This document shows positions 39,894 to 49,358 of a DNA stretch of 64,000 nt, one piece after another (positions within the stretch are counted from its first letter, which is position 1; each line of letters opens with the position of its first letter). Both the position numbers and the translations under genes were made by a program. Origin of the DNA: Tritrichomonas musculus (taxonomy: Eukaryota; Parabasalia; Tritrichomonadida; Tritrichomonadidae); the NCBI GenBank assembly GCA_039105265.1, contig JAPFFF010000010.1:2542001-2606000 (forward strand). Direction: 5' to 3'. The notes beneath the pieces were generated by a model. It did not search any database and had not been told where the DNA came from. It saw nothing but the letters and a program-made list of their open reading frames with translations.

Positions 39894-41586
39894 GGGCTAG
39901 CACGAAATAATTAGCAAATCATTTGATAAAAAAATCTATTCCGAATTAGCTTCGATCAAAAAAATTATTATTGTGTGCATTTTTTCCAAAAAAAAAATTA
40001 ATTTTTCCATAAATAAAATTTTACTGCAGAAATTGTGATCAATTTTTCACAAAAAAATTTTTTTGCGAAAACGGTTTTTGGTCTAAAGTATTAACCTGTA
40101 TTAATTTGAAAAAAATTTTGAGCAAAAACAATTAAATCATGTGAAAAAAAATGTAAAAATAAAAAAATATATTGAATAAAAAAATAAAAGAAAAAGAAAA
40201 TTTTAATTAATTTTGATAAAAAATAATTATGATTATAATTTTCACTTGTCCTTTAAAGAGTTTTTATATTTATTTTGTGACAAAACTTATGACATTTTCG
40301 ATAGATGCATCACATAATTGATCATTTAATTCACTATATTGAATATCTTTGAGAATTGGTATGATATCATATAATAATAAATTTGTTCTTAGCTCACATT
40401 CATGATGAGAATTTATAGATAAGCATATTAAAGTTTGTAAAATAAAAAGTAGATTCACTATATCTTCAAAAATAAAATCATTTAAATGGTCACAAATTAT
40501 TTGAAATAATTGAGAATCGAAAATTATTTGAGTAGATAAATTAATTTTTGGATTCAACAAATATGTCAAACACTTGATTGATATAGATTTTGTTTTTGCT
40601 GGATATTTATGATAATTTTGGATAATTTTTGTCCATAATAAATTAGAAATAGGGTTTTCATGAAGAATGTTGACTCTGATCATAAATATTTGATAAATTG
40701 AATTTATCTTTTGATAATTGCTTGATTCTAGAATTAACAAATAGTAATTAATGTTTTATTTATGCAAAATATAATAAATTTTCTTGTTGTTGATTTCTCC
40801 CAACCTTTTTAATATTATTAATATTAAATCAATCATTTCTTCTGAATAATAATTTTTGAGTGAATTGAGACATATCATTGCCAAAATTTTTTTTTTTCAA
40901 ATAAGCAAAAAATTTTATTTCAATTTTCAAATAAGCAAAAAATTTTATTCCAAATTTCAATTACGCAAAAATTTTTTTATTCAAATTTCATTTAAGTAAA
41001 AAAATTTTTCATCCACAAGATGAAGTTAGTCTTAGAGATGGATTTATTAGTATTTAATAAATAATAATTTATTTGAAATAATTAATTTAACATATTATTA
41101 ATGAATATACTAAATTTTTAGTTTTTTATAAATCAGATTAAGATTGCATAATTTAAAATTATATTTAAATATCTAATAATATTTTTTATAACTGCAATTT
41201 ATATTAATTTTCTTGAAAATAAAAAGAAAATTGTTGCAACAATATATTTAGAAATAATTAAATTCCATATTACAAATTATTTTTATCGATAGAATTTTAT
41301 ATTTGAGGGAAATTGATTTCAATTTTATTCATTTTGCTTGTACTTTTTTCTCAAGAGATAGGACTAAATTCGTTATATCGAAAACCGTTTTCGAACAATG
41401 CCATAATAAATTCGTTATATTGAAAACCGTTTTCGCTAAAAAAATATTTCTATCAAAATTGCTAATAATTTCTGCGGAAAAATTTTTGTTTTTGAAATTT
41501 TTTTATTATTTTTGTCAAAATTGATTAGAAAAATCAAAAAATTTTTATTTTCTCAAGTAAAATTCCAAATTATTTCATGCTAGCCC
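39894..41586. mobile_element. Inverted-repeat element (about 1.7 kb) carrying a gene fragment
   Basis: The ends are GGGCTAGCACGAAATAATT and, inverted, GGGCTAGCATGAAATAATT. Both sides are flanked by TATA (39890-39893 and 41587-41590), which fits a TA or TATA target duplication. Subterminal palindromes CGAAAACCGTTTTCG occur near the right end. There is no transposase, so it is non-autonomous. It contains a host-like coding fragment on the - strand. Confidence 0.8.
40270..40740 (-). pseudogene. Helical-repeat-like gene fragment inside the inverted-repeat element
   Basis: The 156-residue frame is helical and leucine/isoleucine-rich (for example SISIKCLTYLLNPKINL, DIVNLLFILQTLICLSINS), in the manner of armadillo/HEAT-type repeats. 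An upstream - strand piece in another frame (about 40753-40880, CLNSLKNYYSEEMIDLILII) extends the similarity, so the gene seems broken near 40745. Its C-terminus is related to the + strand relic at 39747-39860. It may have been captured by the element or inherited from its insertion site. Confidence 0.45.
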
Positions 41587-41849
41587 TATACTAAAATTAT
41601 TGTCATTGTATTTTAGTATCTGTGCTTAGTTTTTAAATATAATCCAATGCCTTGAATATGTTATTTAAAAAAAATAAAAATTTGGTAGACTCAAAAAAGA
41701 ACAGTTTTCTGTAAAACCATTTATGATATCAATTTTGTGGAAAATTTTTAAAAATCTTTGATTCAAGAATTATTCATCGTACAATTTTCAATTATTTTGG
41801 GCTAGAAACGGATACCTATTAAAACAATTTTTTTTTTTTTTTATTATTA

Positions 41850-42154
41850 TAGTCTACTGGAAAACCCCCTACCATTTTTATTCACCTATTTTTGACCTTT
41901 AATGGTGGCAAAAAGTACGTTGGTGGAAAACCCACCTACCATTTTCTATTCAATTTTTCGATAAAAAAATTGAATAGATTGCATTTTTAAATACTAATAT
42001 CTAAATATAAAATAAACATTTATTTAATAATAATAATTATTTTATCAAATGAACATTTTATCTATATGTATATATGATATTATGATTCTAACTCTTTTAT
42101 ATAGAGATTTGGTAGGGGGTTTTCCATTTGGTAGGGGGTTTTTACTCTAGACTA
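41850..42154. mobile_element. MITE, 305 bp, TA target duplication
   Basis: The ends are TAGTCTA, inverted, flanked by TA at 41848-41849 and 42155-42156. Just inside each end lies GGTAGGGGGTTTT or its complement: one copy at the left and two tandem copies at the right, with a degenerate copy at about 41925. The size, terminal structure and lack of coding suggest a Tc1/mariner-type miniature element. Confidence 0.75.
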
Positions 42155-42294
42155 TATTTTTTTTTTTTTTTTTTTTCCAAATCTCTCTCAAATATTCAAT
42201 ATGAATACGTTTAAAAATAATTCTATTTAAAAAAAAATTCTTATTTAAGTGAAGTCAGCGTCCACACCTCTTAATAATATGATTATCATCATAT

Positions 42295-42342
42295 TTAATA
42301 ATAATAATAATAATAATATATATATATATATATATAATAAAA
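42295..42342. repeat. AAT/AT microsatellite
   Basis: A run of AAT repeats passes into AT repeats. It lies in an AT-rich spacer with nothing else recognisable, apart from two copies of ACTTTTGACCAA with a similar GGAAAT-containing lead at about 42563 and 42659. Confidence 0.9.
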
Positions 42343-42978
42343 AACATATAAAAATACGTTTTATATAATTATATTTATAAAACAATTTTTTATTTATATA
42401 TTTTTTTGCTTATTTTTTATCAGTCACGGTAAACAATAATATTTTTACCAAATAATTGAACAATTATTGCTTGTTATAATATATCATCATTTCAATCATT
42501 AATAAATCTTGATATATAGGCATTTAAAATAAAATATTATATGACCACTTATTTTGAAATTGTGGAAATTTCCAAGACTTTTGACCAATTTGGGTTTTTT
42601 AATGTAATTTCAACATTTTAATAGGCATATAATAAATATTAACAAATTTTCTAGAATAGAGGAAATATCCAAAACTTTTGACCAAGTATTGGGAAAAAGT
42701 CCAATTAGATAAAATATTATTGTGAATTTTTTTGGTTGTCTGATTAAATATCGTTCAAAATATTTTCCAAGAATTTATCTTCACAAACAATATGATAAAG
42801 AATTTTAAAAAAAAACTGAATTTATATCCATTGTATAATTTTTAATTTTCATTTTTTAGTAAAAAATCGCCATATAACGACGAATGAAACATATCATCGT
42901 CATCGGTTCAAAAGAGGATGATATAACTGTTATCCTAAAAATGAAATACTTTTGAAATAAATCTTTTTTTGGGAATTG

Positions 42979-43611
42979 TCATATATGTTTCATCATCAAA
43001 TCCATAATGTGTTCATCATCATCCTCATCTAAAAAGATGTTTTCATCATATAGGTCCATTTCTTTATCATCGAAAAGGGTAGAACTCAAATTGAAATCAT
43101 TTGATTCTTTTCTTTCTCCAATTACTGAAATTTCTTTTTTGGCACGGTTGATAATTGTTTTAATTTTATTAATAAACTTGTCTTGGTCATCAATTTTAAT
43201 ATTTTTTTGTGGATCCTGAATGTATTCAATAATATATTTGACAAGTTCATTTGGATATTCGATAGCAATCGCTGTGAGAATAATGTTTCTTTTACCCAAA
43301 TCTGTTTTATTTAGATCCCTCACATTAAATTCAATTTGTGTATTATTTTCAGTGGGGGTCAAGACCAGCTTATTCAGGATGGAACAAATTAAATCTTTCT
43401 GCTCTGGGGCTCGAAATTTATATTTTTGTAAAAATGACAAAAAATCCTGATATTCTTTCACACCATGTCGATCAATGATATCAAGTAATTTTTTAAATTT
43501 TGTTTTCATCATCTTTTGATCACTATTCTTTGCTTTTTGTTCACAAAAAGCAAATAAATGATCTCTATCATATACAAGAATCCTTAGATTATCATTTGTT
43601 TTCCCTTTCAT
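42979..43611 (-). CDS. Hypothetical helical protein with acidic C-terminus
   Basis: I do not recognise this 210-residue product. It is mostly helical and charged. The last 40 residues are very acidic (FLDEDDDEHIMDLM). No signal peptide or membrane segment is present. The complete frame, normal composition and ATG start make it a likely gene, but it stands alone between transposon remnants and may itself be a truncated copy. The + strand frames inside it are shadows. Confidence 0.55.
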   Translation of the reverse strand: MKGKTNDNLRILVYDRDHLFAFCEQKAKNSDQKMMKTKFKKLLDIIDRHGVKEYQDFLSFLQKYKFRAPEQKDLICSILNKLVLTPTENNTQIEFNVRDLNKTDLGKRNIILTAIAIEYPNELVKYIIEYIQDPQKNIKIDDQDKFINKIKTIINRAKKEISVIGERKESNDFNLSSTLFDDKEMDLYDENIFLDEDDDEHIMDLMMKHI

Positions 43612-44178
43612 ATATGAAAAATGATGTGATTAAACAATTGAATAGTTTTTTAAAAACAGAAAACGTTTCTTTTATACTCAAAACGGATAAAAATTCTATT
43701 TTGTTTCTAATTGATCTTTTTTCAAGAATAATTGAGCAAATAATAATAAATTTTAAAATTTTAAAATTTATATAAAAACCAAATTCTCAAAATGGAAAAT
43801 AATAATAGGTTTGAAAAGCTTGTTTTATAACTCGAGCACTTTTCCACGTAAGAGTAAGGATAAAATGATAGAAAACGAATTTATATATTAAATTTAATAG
43901 GAAAAAATATCATTTTATAGTTATTTTGCATATCTCAGCAATTTAAGAAAAAAAAAAAAAAAATCCTATATCTTTGTATACAAGCATTTTCTGAAAATTA
44001 TTTTATATAATATAATATATAAATATCAATATAATTTATGTTTGATAAAAAAGCAACCAGGGAGATCTTGGTTCAAAAAAGCGATAAATGGCATACTTTA
44101 AAGGTCAAAATATTTGACCTTTTTAAATGGCCAAACCAGAATAAACTTCTTAACAGTCCAAAATTCATTGAGATTTCT

Positions 44179-44213
<35 letters not shown>

Positions 44214-44312
44214 AATTGAAGTTAAAAAAGTATAGAAATATTGTTTTTATTTTGTTAGAAAATTTTAACGATTTAATACAAAAAGTAGATATTTAAAATC
44301 GTCAAAATTTCT

Positions 44313-44348
<36 letters not shown>

Positions 44349-44362
44349 AGAAATGATAAATA
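43612..44362. other. Spacer with long homopolymer runs
   Basis: No convincing gene is present. Poly-A at about 44180-44212 and poly-T at about 44316-44347 bracket a short stretch. The frame 44038-44235 runs into the poly-A and is not counted, though its first 48 codons have balanced composition. Confidence 0.5.
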
Positions 44363-44404
44363 GCACACTGCTAAGGTGAAGTGACCATCACAGTATTCAA
44401 AAAT

Positions 44405-44492
44405 AAGAACTTTTTGATAAATGTAATAAGAACTTTTTGATAAGTGTAATAAGAACTTTTTGATAAATGTACTAAGAACTTTTTGATAAATG
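44405..44492 (+). repeat. Four 23-bp subterminal repeats, left end
   Basis: Copies start at 44405, 44428, 44451 and 44474, each reading AAGAACTTTTTGATAAATGT or a close variant. The matching inverted set at the right end (about 47328-47361 and 48251-48292) also has four copies but is split by the nested element. Repeated subterminal motifs usually bind transposase. Confidence 0.9.
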
Positions 44493-44521
44493 ATATTTAA
44501 TTTTGGCGCCTTTTATTTTTT

Positions 44522-44650
44522 AGACTTTAAAACGATTTCCTAAATACTCGATAGCGATTATCTTAGACTTTCAAACGATTATCTAAATACTCGATAGCGA
44601 TTAACTTAGACTTTCAAACGATTATCTAAATACTCGATAGCGATTATCTA
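44522..44650 (+). repeat. Three tandem 43-bp repeats
   Basis: Copies begin at 44522, 44565 and 44608. Each contains TAAATACTCGATAGCGATTA. They lie inside the composite element next to its left subterminal repeats, without a clear counterpart at the right end. Confidence 0.9.
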
Positions 44651-45080
44651 AATATATTCCACATAGACGAAAAGACCAAACATAATTTAAATGAATAAAT
44701 TACTTATTGAATATTATTATGAACATTTGATATTTTAATAGATTAAAAATAAAAATATTGGAATCATTAATATTTTACTAAAATTGTGAGAGCTTTAACA
44801 AATTTTGAAAATATTAAGAAAAAATTCAAATATTTAAATATTGTAGGATATCTTACAATATTGTAAGATATTAAAAAAATGCTAGTAAAATCCTAAAGTT
44901 TTAATAAATATGAATAGTTTTTTTTTTTTTTAGTTTTTAATTTATAGCAACATGGTTTCAGAATTATTAAAAAGTAGTATTTTAAAATCTCAATTAATCA
45001 TTTTTTTCATCTTGCTTGTACAAATTTATTTGAACTAACTGTTTTTACAGAAATTTATTCGACTGTTTCTCAGTAATATA

Positions 45081-46814
45081 CAGAAAAGGATTCAAATGTG
45101 AAAATGGATTTAAATGTGATCAAAAAATTTTTAAAATTTTTTAAAATTTTTTATTTATTTTTTATTTTTCTTTAGATACAAAGACTTTGGTAATAAATGA
45201 AATATATCAATATGTTAAGCACTTAATAGCTGATATAAAAAAATATAGCATTCGAACCAAAAATTGAAATTTTAGCATTTTTTCTATTGCTGAAGATGAA
45301 AAAATAAAATCGAAATATCGGATTATTTGGATTATTGTTTCCATATTGAATCGTATATATCGCTTCTATATATATTATTGCATAATAAACAAAAGTAAAA
45401 TTATAACTCTTTATGCTAACATTTTTGAGAAAAATCGAAATTTTGATTTTTAATGTACGTTTAAAATTAATAAAAAAATTTGTCTAGCTATTCTATCTGT
45501 TCAAATTTCTTTATTGATGATATCCTCATATATATAAGTAATATAAGCAAAATAATTATTGAAGAAACATTTAGATTATATCTAACTCAATTAAAAGCAA
45601 AGCTTTGATGTGAAAAATAATAAAGACAATTCTCAAAAAAACATTTCGTTTTAATAGTCAATATGAGCATGCCTTCTTAAAAGTAAAGTAATAAAAATAT
45701 TAGTCTTGAATATGAAAATAGAGAAATATGATTTAAGCTTAATAATCCAAATAATATATGAACTTTTACGATCATTTTTGAAAAATTTTGAAATTTGTGA
45801 AAATGAATGAATATTTATATGTTTAAAAAGAAATGGTTTACAGAAATAACTCAGTTTTATGCTCAATGCTTGATAATAATATGTCAATGAATATAAAAGA
45901 GTTTCAACATATAAATTGGAAATATTTTGGAGCATTTCAAAAATATGATATTTTGGTAAAAAATTAAAATCAAAATAAAAGCTAGTCATTATTTTGGCCA
46001 ATTATTGATCTATGATATTATATGAATTGATATATATCTAAAATGATCAAAAAAACTAATATAATAAAAGTTTTATTCCCAAAATATCCGTTTATAAAAA
46101 TTGTACGTTTATTTTCATCTAAATCATGATCTCATTGATATCTTGGTATATGAATGATATTTTTATAATAATACAAGTTATTAAAAGATGATGGATGATT
46201 TTAACAGTAAAAAGATGGCTAAGGATGAAATATTATATAAGATTTGGCATTTTATTTCAAGTTCATTTTTAAAAAGGTTTTATCTAAGTTTTCATAATAT
46301 AGTTTTTCTATTCACCAAGTTATAAATATTTGGTATACTGTGTTAATTAAGATAATCATTGTAGAATTCATCTGAACTAATTAAAAAATAGATTATAGGC
46401 TTTAAAAAAAATCCATAATTTTAAACGTACATTAAAAATCAAAATTTCGATTTTTCTCAAAAATGTTAGCATAAAGAGTTATAATTTTACTTTTGTTTAT
46501 TATGCAATAATATATATAGAAGCGATATATACGATTCAATATGGAAACAATAATCCAAATAATCCGATATTTCGATTTTATTTTTTCATCTTCAGCAATA
46601 GAAAAAATGCTAAAATTTCAATTTTTGGTTCGAATGCTATATTTTTTTATATCAGCTATTAAGTGCTTAACATATTGATATATTTCATTTATTACCAAAG
46701 TCTTTGTATCTAAAGAAAAATAAAAAATAAATAAAAAATTTTAAAAAATTTTAAAAATTTTCAAAAATTTTCCAATCACATTTAAATCCATTTTCACATT
46801 TGAATCCTTTTCTG
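45081..46814. mobile_element. Foldback element with about 390-bp arms, TA target duplication
   Basis: The arms 45081-45469 and 46416-46814 are near-identical inverted copies that start CAGAAAAGGATTCAAATGTG. TA flanks both ends (45079-45080 and 46815-46816). The 946-bp middle has no convincing gene; the frame at 45651-46001 is aromatic- and Ile-rich and looks like chance. A transcript through it would form a very long hairpin. Confidence 0.88.
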
Positions 46815-47361
46815 TAATTTAATATTAAATCAATACATTTTAAAAGGATACGCCAGCTGTTTAAAAATCTAATTTTTCTTTTATGAGCTTATTTTTTTTA
46901 AAAAAAATGAGACTTAGGTTGATAAAATTATTTCGAAATAATTTTAATTATAAATTTTCTGCTAGATTTGGAATTCAGGGAGTAGCCATTTGTGTCAATA
47001 TTATTATCATTAATAAAAGTAACGTATATATACTGTTTTTTTGGCAATACATTACATATTATTATTTAATCTGGTTTTAATATGGTCATAGTGGCGCTTG
47101 CTGTATATTTTATTACCTTTTTGAGGAATTAGTTTTGTGGATAATATATCTTTTTGAAGACTTCCATATTAATTATTACCAATTTTGAATATCAAGTTTA
47201 TATTAGAGTAAAATACCAGTAACTTCAAGAATATTATTGTAATTATATCGCTATATTCCATAATAGTTTCATTTCGGTATTATTATATTCCCAAATAATT
47301 TTAGATCTAAAATTAAATTTCACAAAAAGTTCTTATTACATTTATCAAAAAGTTTTTATTA

Positions 47362-48248
47362 TAGGTGTTTTAAAAAGTATTTAGACTAGCCTACTTAGGA
47401 TTGAGATTTAATTTAAATATTTTGAATATAAATAGTTAACATCATATATCATCCATATTTATTATCAAATGATTTACTTGCATTGAAATATTCAAGAGAA
47501 TACATCAAAAAAGACGTTTAGAATTAAAATTGTAAACGTATTAGATTACGGTTGTTAATGAAATATGCAATTTTTATGTAGAAAGTAATTTCATTATTCA
47601 AATGAATTTGATATATTCTTTTCATGATAAAACAAACAATCTAGTGATATCAGAAAATCAATGATATATTTTTAACTGACAAAGAAAAATAACTTACAGT
47701 CCAATATAATCTAAATATTAAAAATAATTTTATATTTGCATTAAATATTCCTTCATGGAGTAACTATATTTCTAATATTTATTTATATATTGAATCAACA
47801 GTTGTACAACCATGCAAATTTATTGAAGAAAAATAATTTCATTTCTAATAACTCATAGAAAATTGCATTTTCTTGAACTGTCAAAATTTAATTTAGTATA
47901 TTTTTTTAAAAAAATGCCATCAGTCTAAATAAATCATTAATATAATTTCCTCTGTTAAATATATTTTAATAAAAATGTGTTGAATAATTCTTCTCCTCCT
48001 ATTGTTATTTGTTATATATTTACATACTGATTATTCAGTTGTGGGATTAATTTGAAAACCGAAATAACCGAAAAATCATGAAATTTATTAAAACATTGAA
48101 AATGAAATGCTTACTCATCATAGATTTGAATTAACATAAAAGCATTAATATTTTATGTAACATTACTTTATGATCATTATCATAGTTGAAAATGATGATT
48201 CAAATACATCTCTAAATATGTCAGTCTAAATACTTTTTAAAACACCTA
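47362..48248. mobile_element. Nested miniature element with 26-bp terminal repeats, TA duplication
   Basis: The ends TAGGTGTTTTAAAAAGTATT plus TAGACT are inverted repeats. TA occurs at 47360-47361 and 48249-48250. Removing the element and one TA restores the 23-bp subterminal repeat unit of the outer element in register, which supports the limits. It is 887 bp long with no coding capacity seen. Confidence 0.88.
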
Positions 48249-48349
48249 TACATTTATCAAAAAGTTCTTATTACATTTATCAAAAAGTTTTCTTTTTTGA
48301 ATACTGTAATGGTCACTTCACCTTAACAGTGTTATATCTATTCTACCCC

Positions 48350-48381
<32 letters not shown>

Positions 48382-48462
48382 TTATAAAAATAATTTTATC
48401 AGTTTTTTCATCTTTTGAACTAAGCTTTTCTCTAATTTGGAAATATTGAAAGATGTATTCTA

Positions 48463-48718
48463 TGAGTTTATTCAATATTGAAAAGGATCGACTTTTGTCT
48501 CAATCTGAATTTGTACTCCAGAGCTAATCAGATAGATGCCAAGCATGTTGATTTCACTCGTCATTGTGAAGAGTTTGTGAATCTCTTGCGAAGGTCAGAT
48601 TTCTTTCTTCAAGCTGAACTTTTTTTTGGATCATTTTTGTTCAATTTTTTTTCAGATAATTGAGTATTTACATAACAATCTTCATGACGAACACTTGAAT
48701 GAACTGTGAACTCATTGG
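48463..48718 (+). pseudogene. Decayed N-terminal fragment of a host gene
   Basis: From ATG 48463, the + strand gives MSLFNIEKDRLLSQSEFVLQ before a stop. Good-looking coding continues in another frame (DAKHVDFTRHCEEFVNLLRR and on), then again in a third (IIEYLHNNLHDEHLNEL) up to a stop near 48718. At least two frameshifts are needed, so the gene is dead. The composition is less AT-rich than the flanks. The opening MSLFNIE also begins chance frames at 15705 (+) and about 55118 (-). Confidence 0.45.
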
Positions 48719-49341
48719 TGAAGATAAATGGGGGAGGTTTCTCAAAGAAAAAAGAATCTTGTCAAAAATTTCGATGATTTTAAGTCGAGTATTAATTTGA
48801 ATGTCAATATTTACAAGCTTTTAAGTCTCAATTTATTCAAAAAATCTTGAATAATAGAGATATTATTTATTACATTGAAAATTTTTTATTCTATGGCACA
48901 AATATTATTATAATTTAATTTTAATTGGAAAATATGAAATATTTTCGAGTGATTTTAAAAAGTATGAAGTCGTTCATTTTGAAACAAAGCATTAATTTGT
49001 TGAATATGGAAGAATGATCGAGGCTGAATATCTTTTCATTCAAATTTAAAAAGGATTAGATCGTGGAGTCTTATATAGAATGAACTAGGAAAATAAGAGT
49101 ATTTATAAAATTGTGATCTAATTTTTTTATTATTTTTATTCATATTCCAATATTAAAAAAGAAGTAATTTGATATTGTATTATTAACACAACAAAAAAAT
49201 AATATATAAGCAATAATAATTATAAATTTATAAAAATTATTTTTTGGCGCAAAGTAGATGTTGAGATATTGAAAAAAAACTACCCTTTAGAATTTTTTTA
49301 TAAAGTCAAAATTGATAAGCGATAATGCCCACTTTTGTATA

Positions 49342-49355
49342 CAAAAAGTTTTAAA
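49342..49355 (+). promoter_or_regulatory. Core promoter motif candidate before the subtilisin gene
   Basis: CAAAAAGTTTTAAA ends three bases before the ATG. The identical 14-mer ends directly before the ATG at 17957. Motif position implies transcription starting within it or a leader of only a few bases. Confidence 0.5.
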
Positions 49356-49358
49356 TTT

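Larger units (their letters stand above)
44363..48334. mobile_element. Composite inverted-repeat element hosting two nested elements
   Basis: The ends share CACTGYTAAGGTGAAGTGAC and continue with CATNACAGTATTCAAAAA in inverted orientation, preceded on both sides by TA (44361-44362 and 48335-48336). Just inside each end are four copies of a 23-bp subterminal repeat (AAGAACTTTTTGATAAATGT followed by AAT). Between the ends lie a foldback element (45081-46814) and a small element (47362-48248). Without these two, the host element is about 1.35 kb and has no transposase. The order of insertion can be read directly: the outer element came first. Confidence 0.85.

Noticed and set aside
43500-43775. 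91-residue + strand frame beside the hypothetical gene
   Set aside because: Most of it lies antisense to the 210-residue gene; the tail after 43614 (MKNDVIKQLNSFLK) is too short to support.
44179-44347. Poly-A and poly-T runs as tails of retroposed genes
   Set aside because: No transcript-like body, target duplication or LINE sequence is visible; long homopolymers are common in this genome.
45651-46001. 116-residue - strand frame inside the foldback element as a transposase
   Set aside because: Aromatic/Ile-rich AT-driven composition without any catalytic motif.
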